Source: Candidatus Saccharibacteria bacterium 49-20
Lineage (GTDB): Bacteria; Patescibacteriota; Saccharimonadia; Saccharimonadales; Saccharimonadaceae
Direction of reading: 5' to 3'
Assembly (NCBI GenBank): GCA_001897295.1
Contig: MKSN01000001.1
Coordinates: 736,141-800,140 of the forward strand
Length of the DNA: 64,000 nucleotides
Shown here piece after piece: positions 31,651 to 39,414 of this stretch. The notes beneath the pieces are model-generated. The model worked only from the letters and a program-made list of their open reading frames with translations, was not told the DNA's origin and did not search any database. The stretch's first letter is position 1, and each line of letters begins with the position of its first letter. Made by a program: the position numbers and the translations under genes.

Positions 31651-32598
31651 CTAAAGTGGTGGCCCGGTTGAAGTGGAGTTATTAATGGTGCCGTTCCAAA
31701 TCCAATTTGTTGAGTTTCCGTCTGCGTAGTTTGGTACCGTTAATCCCTCTACAAACATAAAGCTGTCCGCATCTAGGGTATCACCCACGGCAGGGCGTGC
31801 ACCGTTAATAAATGAGACTTGCACATACACACCAGTAGCCGTTGCGGGTGCAGTGGCGGTAAATGTCCGAGTACTCCATGTATTTTGGGGAGCGGCAGTG
31901 GACGAGGATGCACTCCAGGCGCTCGGCGACGATACCCATGCAAACTGGATGCGCATCAATGCACCCGCCCAAGATGGGCGCCCATCAACACGACCCGCGT
32001 ACGTTTTTCCCGCTTCTACGGGCGCATAGCACTGGACAGCGACCTCAGAGGTAGCGGCGACTGACCATGTTGCTCGGTACGCAGAACTGCCGCTCGTTGC
32101 AGTCGCGGTAGATCGTGCGCCTGCCACCGTACCACCACCACTACTTGCGCTACAGGTGTTCGTATTCGACTCAATACTCGGATTTGATACAAGGTTTGTG
32201 ATTGCCGAAACTCCGCCCTGACCGTGACCTTGGTAGCCTCCACTGGTTGGGGTAGCGATGGTATTTGATACGTAGTACGAATGCGTGTCGATGGTTCCAG
32301 TCAGCCCATAGGTGCGAGGACTTGCACTATTGTTCACCGTGTACTGAAGCTTACCTTGATCCGCCTGGTTGATATTAATAGCGCTTAAGTCTGGTGGATA
32401 ATTATCGCTATTCTGGACCGCATAAGCGAGAATTTTTTTATTTACCTGCTGCACGAGACTTTGCACGGCACTTTGCTTTGACCGACTCGATATACCGTTA
32501 TACGCGACAATGGTAACTGCAGCGAGAATGGCAATAACCACGACTACGATAAGAAGTTCAACAACAGTAAAACCAGTGCGTGATGCCCATCGCGCCAT
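31651..32598 (-). CDS. Type IV pilin-like protein with C-terminal ligand-binding-type domain (paralogue 2)
   Basis: 315 residues from ATG 32598 (MARWASRTG); the track's TTG start adds 13 unlikely residues. Prepilin site G9 then FTVVELLIVVVVIAILAAV with Glu at +5. The pilin head (~30-130) is followed by a Ser/Thr/Ala-rich beta domain (GKTYAGRVDGRPSWAG, FVEGLTVPNYADG) like a carbohydrate-binding module, ending WIWNGTINNSTSTGPPL. Tandem with paralogue 3 and related to 6528..7526. No assembly machinery is nearby. Probable surface adhesin or minor pilin. Confidence 0.85.
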   Translation of the reverse strand: MARWASRTGFTVVELLIVVVVIAILAAVTIVAYNGISSRSKQSAVQSLVQQVNKKILAYAVQNSDNYPPDLSAININQADQGKLQYTVNNSASPRTYGLTGTIDTHSYYVSNTIATPTSGGYQGHGQGGVSAITNLVSNPSIESNTNTCSASSGGGTVAGARSTATATSGSSAYRATWSVAATSEVAVQCYAPVEAGKTYAGRVDGRPSWAGALMRIQFAWVSSPSAWSASSSTAAPQNTWSTRTFTATAPATATGVYVQVSFINGARPAVGDTLDADSFMFVEGLTVPNYADGNSTNWIWNGTINNSTSTGPPL

Positions 32599-32683
32599 AT
32601 ATGGTTCTAGTGTGTAGTGGAGAGGGGAATGTGTCAAGATGTATCACCTTAGCCGGAAAGTCTTCTCGGAGATACATCGACAC

Positions 32684-33781
32684 TTATAGTGCCGGGCCGG
32701 TTGAGGTGGAGTTGTTTGGGGTACCGTTCCAGGCCCAGCCTGATGTAGCACCATCCGAATACACGGGTAGTGATGATGCAGCGCTCACCATAAGACCCGT
32801 AGCATCAATAGTAGATCCGACCGGCCATGTAACATTAGCCTGGAATCGAGCGGTACACGCAAGATAACCACTCACAGTTGGGGTGATATCCTGATTGACT
32901 CTTGTCCAGGTGTTCGCAACATAGTTAACCCCACTAGGCGTGGCGCCCCTTGCAACAAGCCAGTTTCCAGAGCCATCGTGAATTCGACACTCAAGATATA
33001 CACTAGAGTTAGAAACAGATGATCGAATGTACATAGAGGCGGAGACTGGAACCCCGGTCGTGACGGGTAGTGCCGTCCCCGGGGTTGAAGCGGTGTCCAG
33101 GTTGCTATGAACATCAACGCCCCTACCACCCCCAGAACTCGCTGTAAAGTAAGTTTGTCGGACATAACTTGACGTAACTGGTGATGGACCATCGCTCGCC
33201 CCGCTCACAAATGACACCGTTGTCCCATATCTCCCAGCCCACTCTGAGGTGACACTGCCTGTCGCACGTGGGTCTAACGCTAGGTTAGTGACTAAAGTCT
33301 GCCCACTCGCAGCATGTCCAGCACATACACCACTTGTCGGAGTTGCATTGGTACTCGAAACATAGGCGCTGGTGTTCTGTGTAGTCGCGGTGAGGCAGAA
33401 AGTCTTCGGATTCGCACTATTGTCGACGCGGTATTGGTAGGTGGCGGAGCCGTCGGTAATGCCCGCGTCAGAAAGGGATGCGGGGTAGTTGTCCGAATTG
33501 GTCACAGCGTACGTCATGACTTTTTTAGCAGCCTGTTCGGCAGCAGTTGAGGCTGCAGCAGCTTTAGAGCGGTTCGTAATGCCGTTATAGGCAACGATAG
33601 TGATGGCAGCAAGAATTGCGATCACGACCACGACAATGAGGAGTTCGACAATGGTGAAGCCGCGGCGTCGGCCTCGAACGTCCTCACCCAGAACAACTGA
33701 GGAGTGAGCACGCTCAAAATCTACGCCACGGATCGCTTGAGATACAAAATTCGGAGTGGTGCGTGATGCCTTTCGCGCCAT
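32684..33781 (-). CDS. Type IV pilin-like protein with long leader (paralogue 3)
   Basis: 365 residues. The prepilin cleavage site is preceded by an unusually long leader of about 41 residues ending GRRRG, then FTIVELLIVVVVIAILAAI. The pilin head carries TTQNTSAYVSSTN; the C-terminal jelly-roll-like domain contains SMYIRSSVSNSSVYLECRI and ends GWAWNGTPNNSTSTGPAL. No internal Met would give a shorter leader, so either the long leader is real or a non-ATG start is used. Tandem with paralogue 2. Confidence 0.82.
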   Translation of the reverse strand: MARKASRTTPNFVSQAIRGVDFERAHSSVVLGEDVRGRRRGFTIVELLIVVVVIAILAAITIVAYNGITNRSKAAAASTAAEQAAKKVMTYAVTNSDNYPASLSDAGITDGSATYQYRVDNSANPKTFCLTATTQNTSAYVSSTNATPTSGVCAGHAASGQTLVTNLALDPRATGSVTSEWAGRYGTTVSFVSGASDGPSPVTSSYVRQTYFTASSGGGRGVDVHSNLDTASTPGTALPVTTGVPVSASMYIRSSVSNSSVYLECRIHDGSGNWLVARGATPSGVNYVANTWTRVNQDITPTVSGYLACTARFQANVTWPVGSTIDATGLMVSAASSLPVYSDGATSGWAWNGTPNNSTSTGPAL

Positions 33782-33817
33782 ATCTGGTGATGAGTATGAA
33801 GCATGAGGGGAATGAGG

Positions 33818-33859
33818 TCAACACAAACCCCCTGGCGGGCTTTCGCCTACCGGGGGGTT
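33818..33859 (-). terminator. Terminator of tRNA-Ser(CGA)
   Basis: AACCCCC and GGGGGTT arms with an inner GGCG/CGCC hairpin; on the minus strand it is followed by TTTGTGTT. Confidence 0.75.
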
Positions 33860-33874
33860 CCAACGTGTACAACT

Positions 33875-33962
33875 TGGCGGAGAGAGAGGGATTCGAACCC
33901 TCGAAGGCTTTCACCTTACCGCTTTTCGAGAGCGGCCAGTTCAACCACTCCTGCATCTCTCC
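33875..33962 (-). tRNA. tRNA-Ser(CGA)
   Basis: Minus strand begins GGAGAGATGCAGGAGTGG, ends TCTCTCCGCCA with encoded CCA; anticodon loop CTCGAAA gives CGA (codon UCG). Long variable arm present. Confidence 0.95.
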
Positions 33963-34097
33963 GAACCTATTTATTTTAGTACAAAAAGGACCGTTTAACT
34001 GTCTTTTTTGTTTTGTGTGAGAGCGGCAATCCAGATCATATGCATTCTCCTTAGCTTGCTTTTACACTTCCCCTTACTGTTAAAAGGGCTCGGGTAT

Positions 34098-34634
34098 CTA
34101 GAGCGAGAGAACTGCGGTGGCGAGTGTATAAATCACCTCCCGGCAGGCCTGTTCGGTCATATGAACCCCGTCAGGCTCGTGGTGTACTTCGTTCATAGCA
34201 GAAACTACATCTTGCCCATGTACGATAACAACACCGAGCTCATCGCACACAGGAAGAAGTGCCTCGGCATACTTTGTTGCTCGTTGGTTATATTTCTCAG
34301 TTTGCGTCGCATCCGTAAGCTCTACGTCAGGTGAAGAAAAAAGAATTTTACGTGAATGAGGAAAAGCTTCGAAAACCGCTCGCATGTTCTGGAGATACTT
34401 TTCTTTTGGGGTGATTTTCTTCCAAGGAGAAACATCGTTACCCTTATAGGAAACTATGACAACATCAGGTTGCAATTGACCCATAAACTTAGCTCGCACC
34501 ACCCCATCTTCGGATGTAGCCCCGCCCATTGCACAGTTATAGACAATTGATCCCGGAATGAGTGACTCGAGCAATTCAACCTGGCTTTTACCAAACCTTC
34601 CAAGGTGACTGTCACCAAACAACACAATATCCAT
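34098..34634 (-). CDS. SGNH/GDSL hydrolase, small intracellular type
   Basis: 178 residues with no signal peptide. Block I VLFGDSHLGRFG at the N-terminus (catalytic Ser in GDSH), a block II/III-like MGGATSEDG and VSYKGNDVSPW, and block V DGVHMTEQAC (Asp/His). Enzymes of this fold remove acyl or acetyl groups from lipids or sugars. Possible leaderless start: TATCAT ends 6 nt before the ATG. Stands alone between a tRNA-Ser and a tRNA-Arg gene. Substrate unknown. Confidence 0.82.
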   Translation of the reverse strand: MDIVLFGDSHLGRFGKSQVELLESLIPGSIVYNCAMGGATSEDGVVRAKFMGQLQPDVVIVSYKGNDVSPWKKITPKEKYLQNMRAVFEAFPHSRKILFSSPDVELTDATQTEKYNQRATKYAEALLPVCDELGVVIVHGQDVVSAMNEVHHEPDGVHMTEQACREVIYTLATAVLSL

Positions 34635-34659
34635 ACATGTATGATATCGATTTCTTGCA

Positions 34660-34692
34660 CAAAATAAAGACTACCCCAAATGACGTAGTCTT
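34660..34692 (-). terminator. Terminator of tRNA-Arg
   Basis: AAGACTAC and GTAGTCTT form an 8-bp stem; minus-strand tail TATTTTGT. Confidence 0.75.
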
Positions 34693-34707
34693 ATATTTAT
34701 AATTACA

Positions 34708-34784
34708 TGGTACACCCGACAGGATTCGAACCTATGGCCTTCGGCTCCGCAAGCCGACGCTCTATCCAGCTGAGCTACGGGTGC
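34708..34784 (-). tRNA. tRNA-Arg(GCG)
   Basis: Minus strand begins GCACCCGTAGCTCAGCTGG and ends CGGGTGTACCA with encoded CCA. Anticodon stem CGGC/GCCG encloses TTGCGGA, so the anticodon is GCG (Arg codons CGC/CGU). Bacteria normally use ACG with inosine for this box. A GATATAAC/GTTATATC hairpin and a TACAAT element lie just upstream. Confidence 0.93.
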
Positions 34785-34896
34785 ATACGATATAACTCAC
34801 CATAAATGGTGGGTTATATCATTGTAACTAGAAGGTGCTTTCGGCCTGAAAAATCAGGCGAACAGAGGTTATTTTAGCATACCTCGAGAGAAAAAT

Positions 34897-35565
34897 CTAC
34901 CACCAGAACTCAAAACCAACCACCGCAACTGTCACAATGACCACAATCGCGCCTACAATCGCCCATGCAATGCGCCATGGGTGACGTTCGATAAGTGTGG
35001 CGTACTTAGGAAATTGCTGCGCAATCATCGCGTACGTCGCAGGGTCAGCGTAATATTCAGTGGGCACTGATTTGTCGCGAAGCACCGCAAGAAGCTTATC
35101 AAGGTCGTCAATTGGCCAGTAAAGTGCGTAAAGCGAAAGTGGCTCGCCCTTCTTGAGCCCAATAGTGACGCGAGGGGCAACGCCAAAGGTTGGTTCGTAA
35201 TAATTCACGAATACCTTGACACCTTCGATGTCCGTATAGGCTACATTTCGCGCCTTACCAAGTGCACTTCGATACACAAGCTCACTGCTCGTCACCTCGA
35301 GGGTTCGCTTACCCAAAAACCAAAGGATAATAACGATAATAAGCGCAATTCCTGCAACGCTCAAAAGCCACCCGAGGAATCCTAGCTTAAAGAAGAATAG
35401 TACCGTGAGGCCAAGCGCAAGAAGAATACGCCACAGACCAAGTCGCTTGCGGTATTCGCGAAGATTTGCGCGAAGCATATAGGGAAGTGGCGGTGCCGCG
35501 ATAGGCTCCTGTGGTGCTTCGATTGGTTCTGGTGGAGTTTGTGTGGGTGTCGTTGCGTCAGTCAT
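34897..35565 (-). CDS. Membrane protein with PH-like domain
   Basis: 222 residues. Pro-rich acidic cytoplasmic N-terminus (~35 residues), two adjacent TM helices (~42-82, VLFFFKLGFLGWLLSVAGIA), then a bacterial PH-type beta domain (RTLEVTSSELVYRSALGKAR, YTDIEGVKVFVNYYEP), and a final C-terminal TM helix (IVGAIVVIVTVAVVGFEF). Resembles YdbS/PH-domain membrane proteins of unknown role. TGc-TATACT ends 7 nt before the ATG: leaderless pattern. Tandem with the following membrane gene. Confidence 0.78.
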   Translation of the reverse strand: MTDATTPTQTPPEPIEAPQEPIAAPPLPYMLRANLREYRKRLGLWRILLALGLTVLFFFKLGFLGWLLSVAGIALIIVIILWFLGKRTLEVTSSELVYRSALGKARNVAYTDIEGVKVFVNYYEPTFGVAPRVTIGLKKGEPLSLYALYWPIDDLDKLLAVLRDKSVPTEYYADPATYAMIAQQFPKYATLIERHPWRIAWAIVGAIVVIVTVAVVGFEFWW

Positions 35566-35585
35566 TCACCCTAGTATAGCAAACG

Positions 35586-36191
35586 TTAGAGACGCAGTTT
35601 TCGTACAAGCACGTCAACGAGGTCGAGCTTAAGGTTTTCCATCGGAAGTCGCTGGCCAAGAATATCGACAATGCGTTCACCAGCGCCCTCAGGGAAGTAC
35701 ACCGATACTCCTGGCGCAAAACGCTTGCGTGGGATCAACATAATCGAGAAGTGTCCCGTATCTTGAATTAACCCAAATGCCTTAAAGTCATCGAAGTGAT
35801 AGAGACGCTCGCCCACATAGAGGCCCTGTGCAGGGCTGAGGGCGTAGGTAATGGTGCGGGGTGGGCGACGAATATACACAATTAATGCAATCGCCATCAC
35901 GAAAATAAGGAGTGAGAACGACCACGAATTAAGAAGGAAAATACTTGCCGCGATGAGCCCCAGGACAATAACCGCAAAGAGTACAAACCACATTGGGCTG
36001 CGGTCGAGGTGCACGTATTCTTGAGCCGTCCAGGTAACTGGCGGATTGTTAGGGGTATCTTCAGGGGCGAGCTCAGTCGACTCAGCCTCTTCTTGATACG
36101 TATCGTCTTCTTGCACCTCAGAAGTAAGCGCCTCTGGTGCCTGTTCGTCCTCGGGGTTCTGCCAATAGTTTTGCGGATCTTCATTCGCCAT
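35586..36191 (-). CDS. Two-TM membrane protein, hypothetical
   Basis: 201 residues. Long acidic N-terminus (~50 residues, Glu/Asp/Gln rich), two TM helices (~68-106, FVLFAVIVLGLIAASIFLLN), then a compact C-terminal domain with RTITYALSPAQGLYVGERLY that may also be PH-like. A TATACT element lies 10 nt before the ATG. Related in layout to the next gene 34897..35565, so the two may form one membrane unit. Function not recognised. Confidence 0.75.
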   Translation of the reverse strand: MANEDPQNYWQNPEDEQAPEALTSEVQEDDTYQEEAESTELAPEDTPNNPPVTWTAQEYVHLDRSPMWFVLFAVIVLGLIAASIFLLNSWSFSLLIFVMAIALIVYIRRPPRTITYALSPAQGLYVGERLYHFDDFKAFGLIQDTGHFSIMLIPRKRFAPGVSVYFPEGAGERIVDILGQRLPMENLKLDLVDVLVRKLRL

Positions 36192-36232
36192 ATCTAGGAT
36201 TAGTATAGCATGAGCGTTTCAGAGGGAAATAT

Positions 36233-36260
36233 AAAAACACCTGCTTTTACACAGGTGTTT
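36233..36260 (-). terminator. Terminator of tRNA-Ser(GCT)
   Basis: AACACCTG and CAGGTGTT form an 8-bp stem; minus-strand tail TTTTATATTT. Confidence 0.8.
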
Positions 36261-36272
36261 CATAGGCTATTT

Positions 36273-36365
36273 TGGCGGAGGAGGGGAGATTCGAACTCCC
36301 GCTCCAGGTCTCCCCAGACTAACGATTTAGCAAACCGTCCCCTTCAGCCACTTGGGTACTCCTCC
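36273..36365 (-). tRNA. tRNA-Ser(GCT)
   Basis: Minus strand begins GGAGGAGTACCCAAGTGGC, ends CTCCTCCGCCA with encoded CCA. Anticodon loop TTGCTAA gives GCT (codons AGC/AGU). Long variable arm present. Confidence 0.95.
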
Positions 36366-36473
36366 AGGTTTGTTGTTTCCAACTCGATAGATTGTAGCAT
36401 AAAACAGAGAGGCAAGCCAGTGTTTACCCCTAATATTTGCCATATTAGTGATTACGTTATATAATACTTTCAT

Positions 36474-36881
36474 ATGAAGAGGTTACTCGCATACGGAACC
36501 ATATCAGCGCTCGCAGTTGCGACCTTTGTTACACTTGGTGTCAGCCCGTCTGCATCAGCTCAGCAGGGCGGCATTATGGGGGGCGTACAGGCTGCACAGG
36601 GGACTGGCGTACCGACCTCACTCTTCGGTGGAAGCGGCATCGTCACAACCGTCACAAATATCCTTCTATTTATCGCCGGCGCGCTTGCCGTTATTATGAT
36701 TATCTGGGGCGGACTTCGCTACGCAACCTCTGCAGGTAATGCAGCGAATGTCACCGCAGCAAAAAACACCGTACTTTACGCAATTGTCGGTCTTATTATC
36801 GCCTTCCTCGCATTTGCAGTTGTGAACTGGCTTCTCGGTGCGATGGGCACCGGTGGCGCAGCCGGTTTCTCTAATCAATAA
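36474..36881 (+). CDS. VirB2/TrbC-like small pilin protein (copy A)
   Basis: 135 residues: signal peptide (ALAVATFVTLGVSPSASA), short Gly-rich spacer, then two TM helices (VTNILLFIAGALAVIMIIWG; VLYAIVGLIIAFLAFAVVNW) joined by RYATSAGNAANVTAAKNT. This is the layout of VirB2-type T4SS pilins. Very close to copy B at 38550..38960 on the other strand. TATAAT ends 8 nt before the ATG and a good terminator follows, so it is a single-gene unit, as expected for a highly made structural subunit. Confidence 0.8.
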   Translation: MKRLLAYGTISALAVATFVTLGVSPSASAQQGGIMGGVQAAQGTGVPTSLFGGSGIVTTVTNILLFIAGALAVIMIIWGGLRYATSAGNAANVTAAKNTVLYAIVGLIIAFLAFAVVNWLLGAMGTGGAAGFSNQ

Positions 36882-36899
36882 AGAATACTAAAGATAGAA

Positions 36900-36931
36900 A
36901 TACCCCGCTCAAACGAACGGGGTATTTTATT
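36900..36931 (+). terminator. Bidirectional terminator
   Basis: ATACCCCG, 10-nt loop, CGGGGTAT then TTTATT. Serves the VirB2-like gene rightward and, with its own T-run, tRNA-Ser(TGA) leftward. Confidence 0.85.
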
Positions 36932-36939
36932 GTACAACT

Positions 36940-37027
<88 letters not shown>

Positions 37028-37066
37028 AATAAGAGTACTTGGAGTATTTTAACAGATTAAGTCCAA

Positions 37067-37756
37067 TCAGTCGAGGGGTTGGTACGCGAGAGTTGCTACC
37101 CATACCGTCGCGCCCATACCCACAAGCTTTAAAGCAGCAGCTTGGAGCGTCGCTCCAGTGGTTACTACGTCATCAAGCAAGAGTACAACCTTTTCACGTA
37201 TATCAACGCCGTCCATCGCTTCAAACGTATCAACCACCTGTAGTTGCCGCGCTTCGCGGGTAGCGGTATGCTGGGTGATCTTTGTACGTCGTCTCAGCAA
37301 AGAGGTGAGTGGCATTTCTCTAAGTAGCGAAAAGTAGGTGGCGACAAGCCCAATATGGTCATATCCTCGCTCGCGAATATGCGCACGGACTGTTGGCACG
37401 AAGGTGAGGATTGACCCGTCCGGAAGCAAGGGGAGCACCTCGTTAAAAAGGTCTGCGAGTGGTCGCGCGGCCGCTTTCGCATAATGAAACTTAAGTCTAT
37501 TAATCAGCTCCTCTAGCGCACCGCTCCGCGTACCTACGGTAAACGCACGCGTGATAGGCGAGGCATGCGCCTCGCAAATGCCATAAAGGGTATAGCTCCC
37601 GCATAAAATACAGCCCGAAAATGGCTCATTAATGATGTCGTATTTACAATCTTCACACAAAATTGTACCGACTTTCCCGCAGCCTGAACAGGGGTGTGGA
37701 GCCACAATTTGCAACACACGCTCAACCATTGTATTTTTTACGTTTAAACCACCCAT
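37067..37756 (-). CDS. comFC: ComF-family phosphoribosyltransferase-like competence protein
   Basis: 229 residues. N-terminal zinc ribbon (PCSGCGK, LCEDCKYD, CILCG), then a type I phosphoribosyltransferase fold with the PRPP loop VVLLLDDVVTTGATL (~185). ComFC proteins support DNA uptake in competent bacteria. TATAAT ends 7 nt before ATG 37756 (leaderless pattern), and it overlaps the -35 of the divergent hsp20 promoter. Its nearness to the T4SS-like cluster may reflect a DNA-uptake role, which is inference. Confidence 0.9.
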   Translation of the reverse strand: MGGLNVKNTMVERVLQIVAPHPCSGCGKVGTILCEDCKYDIINEPFSGCILCGSYTLYGICEAHASPITRAFTVGTRSGALEELINRLKFHYAKAAARPLADLFNEVLPLLPDGSILTFVPTVRAHIRERGYDHIGLVATYFSLLREMPLTSLLRRRTKITQHTATREARQLQVVDTFEAMDGVDIREKVVLLLDDVVTTGATLQAAALKLVGMGATVWVATLAYQPLD

Positions 37757-37760
37757 TTAG

Positions 37761-37789
37761 TTGATTATACCGTAGGTAGTCGGTATAAT
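37761..37789 (+). promoter_or_regulatory. hsp20 promoter overlapping the divergent comFC -10
   Basis: TTGATT (37761-37766), 17-nt spacer, TATAAT (37784-37789) reading right. On the other strand TATAAT occupies 37764-37769 for comFC. RNA polymerase cannot sit on both at once, so the two genes are probably expressed in competition. Confidence 0.75.
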
Positions 37790-37836
37790 ACGAGGGACTA
37801 TTTGTCAAATGAGCCTAGAGAAAAGTGGAGGATATC

Positions 37837-38298
37837 ATGGCCCGTAAAGCTAACGAAGATCTACTCATCGAGGACGAGCTCGCAGCAGCTTTCCTTAGTG
37901 ACGACGACCTAACAACAACCGACCCGACCGCACCTGCGAGCGAAGATAACTGGGACGACAGCCAAGAAGAATTCTTGGGACAACTAGCGGTTGATGTATA
38001 TGAAACCGAAGAAAAACTTGTGATCAAAGCACGCACCGCAGGCGTGAACAAAGAAGATCTCGATGTCAGCATCAGTGACGGCATTCTTACTATCAGCGGT
38101 ACTCTTAGTAGCGGTGATGACGCAGATGCAACAAACTGGCACATCCAAGAATGTTACTGGGGCGAATTCAGCCGTACTCTCGCACTTCCTGTAAGTGTAA
38201 AGGAAGACGAAGTTGACGCAGTACTCAAGGATGGCGTGCTTACCATCAGCTTCAACAAGATCAAGCAAGAGCAAGCAAAGCGAATTCAGATTCAATAA
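37837..38298 (+). CDS. Hsp20/alpha-crystallin small heat-shock protein
   Basis: 153 residues from ATG 37837 (MARKANEDL), with a GGAGG ribosome-binding site; the track starts at the in-frame GTG upstream. ATP-independent holdase chaperone. Acidic N-terminus (~50 residues), then the alpha-crystallin domain: LAVDVYETEEKLVIKARTAG, ISDGILTISGTL, FSRTLALPVSV, and GVLTISF. The C-terminal I-x-I motif is IQIQ-like (KRIQIQ). Leader of about 40 nt from the divergent promoter. Confidence 0.93.
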   Translation: MARKANEDLLIEDELAAAFLSDDDLTTTDPTAPASEDNWDDSQEEFLGQLAVDVYETEEKLVIKARTAGVNKEDLDVSISDGILTISGTLSSGDDADATNWHIQECYWGEFSRTLALPVSVKEDEVDAVLKDGVLTISFNKIKQEQAKRIQIQ

Positions 38299-38319
38299 TC
38301 TCACTCGTAAGCTCCACGA

Positions 38320-38346
38320 AATACTCTCCGAAAGGGGAGTATTTTA
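38320..38346 (+). terminator. Terminator of hsp20
   Basis: ATACTCTCC-GAAA-GGGGAGTAT then TTTATA: 9-bp stem with one G-U pair and a GAAA loop region. Confidence 0.85.
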
Positions 38347-38368
38347 TATCAAAAGTATCCCGTCACCA

Positions 38369-38471
38369 GTCTGTCTATTCTGACGGAAATGGCTTCGCGC
38401 CGCGAATCTATTGGGGAGTTAGCGCCCTCAGACTCTCGGGCTGCAGATATTTCCTTACAGAACAGGCAGAC
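38369..38471. ncRNA. Candidate structured RNA (long stem closing a multi-branch region)
   Basis: GTCTGTCTATTCTGACGGAA (38369-38388, extending to 38390) pairs with 38449-38471 over about 20 positions with few mismatches, enclosing 58 nt that contain a TTCG/CGAA hairpin and a GCCC/GGGC hairpin. It sits between the hsp20 terminator and the terminator of the opposite VirB2-like gene, and no ORF covers it. The strand is undecided: on minus it would end at the hsp20 hairpin with a short T-run. The closed-stem shape is 6S-like, but I cannot match it to 6S, SRP RNA or tmRNA. Confidence 0.5.
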
Positions 38472-38491
38472 TCGCTCGAGATCCTTAACGA

Positions 38492-38523
38492 TAAAAAATA
38501 CCTCGCCCATTCAGGCGAGGTAT
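38492..38523 (-). terminator. Terminator of VirB2-like copy B
   Basis: ATACCTCGCC, 6-nt loop, GGCGAGGTAT; on minus followed by TTTTTTATCG. Perfect 10-bp stem. Confidence 0.9.
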
Positions 38524-38549
38524 TAAGTGTCTTAAGAAAGGATATTTGC

Positions 38550-38960
38550 TTAAGCAGCAGTACCGACTGAGGTAAGTACCCAGTTCACAATTGCGAATGC
38601 GAGGAAGGCGATAACGAGACCGATGATCGCGTACATGATTGTATTCTTCGCTGCAGTCACGTTTGCAGAGTTACCTGCTGAAGTAGTGTAACGAATACCA
38701 CCCCAGATCAGCATAATCACACAGATTGCACCGATGATGAAGAGGAGAATGTTAACTACTACTGTAAAGATTGAACCTTCACCACCGAAAAGTGTTGCAG
38801 GAGTATCTTCACCTTGCGCACAGTTTACACCGTTTGTAATTGTGTAAGTGTCATCCGCACAGCTTTGTGCGCTTGCTGGAACAACTGGAACCAAAAGGGC
38901 AGTTACTGCAAGTGCGAAAGCGGCGACAAATACGCTGAGCTTCTTAGTAATTGTTTTCAT
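38550..38960 (-). CDS. VirB2/TrbC-like small pilin protein (copy B)
   Basis: 136 residues: signal peptide ending VVPASAQ, a two-Cys N-terminal segment (SCADDTYTITNGVNCAQ), then TM helices VVNILLFIIGAICVIMLIWG and IMYAIIGLVIAFLAFAIVNW with the loop RYTTSAGNSANVTAAKNT. Nearly the same as copy A in the membrane part. It has its own promoter, ribosome-binding site and strong terminator, so it may be the main pilin of the T4SS-like machine. Confidence 0.82.
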   Translation of the reverse strand: MKTITKKLSVFVAAFALAVTALLVPVVPASAQSCADDTYTITNGVNCAQGEDTPATLFGGEGSIFTVVVNILLFIIGAICVIMLIWGGIRYTTSAGNSANVTAAKNTIMYAIIGLVIAFLAFAIVNWVLTSVGTAA

Positions 38961-38994
38961 TTAATTAAATTTCCTTTCTTTGAAATCTAGGTTA

Positions 38995-39023
38995 GTTATA
39001 GCAGATTTTTAACGGTTTGTTAA
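38995..39023 (-). promoter_or_regulatory. Promoter of VirB2-like copy B
   Basis: Minus strand TTAACA (39018-39023), 17-nt spacer, TATAAC (38995-39000), about 35 nt before the ATG. Confidence 0.7.
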
Positions 39024-39039
39024 CCCCTTAGCTAAAGGA

Positions 39040-39414
39040 TTAGAAGAGTTTAATAACCCAGTTGATAATCGCAAAGGCGACAAACGCGACCACAAGGCCC
39101 ACTACGGCGTAGGTGATAGTGTTCTTTGCGCGTGCGATCTTACCCGAGTCACCGTTCGAAATGACGTAGAAAATACCACCAACAATGATCATTACCGTTG
39201 AAAGCGCACCAACGAGGAAGAGAAGGGTATTTACGAGTGTCCCAATAAGGTCATTCGCGTCTTCTTCTTTGTTCTTACAGACCGCATTGTCTGGGTCGCT
39301 TGAACACACGTCCGCCAATGGGTCGAGTGCGTAGGTGCTCAATACAGGCACAAATGCAAATGCTCCAACCGCACTTACGATAAATGCAGCGATAAATAGT
39401 TTAATTCGTTTCAT
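39040..39414 (-). CDS. VirB2-like small membrane protein (copy C)
   Basis: 124 residues: signal peptide (FIAAFIVSAVGAFAFVPVLS), acidic Cys-containing segment (DVCSSDPDNAVCKNKEEDAN), two TM helices (LVNTLLFLVGALSTVMIIVG; ITYAVVGLVVAFVAFAIINW) with the GDSGKIARAKNT loop. Its ATG coincides with the end of 39414..39722, so the two are coupled. Third or fourth gene of a leftward run of four VirB2-like genes. Confidence 0.8.
   Translation of the reverse strand: MKRIKLFIAAFIVSAVGAFAFVPVLSTYALDPLADVCSSDPDNAVCKNKEEDANDLIGTLVNTLLFLVGALSTVMIIVGGIFYVISNGDSGKIARAKNTITYAVVGLVVAFVAFAIINWVIKLF

Noticed and set aside
38369-38471. Assignment of the structured region as SRP RNA or tmRNA
   Set aside because: No GGAA-tetraloop/AGCA SRP core, no tRNA-like ends and no tag reading frame were found, so it is left as unassigned.
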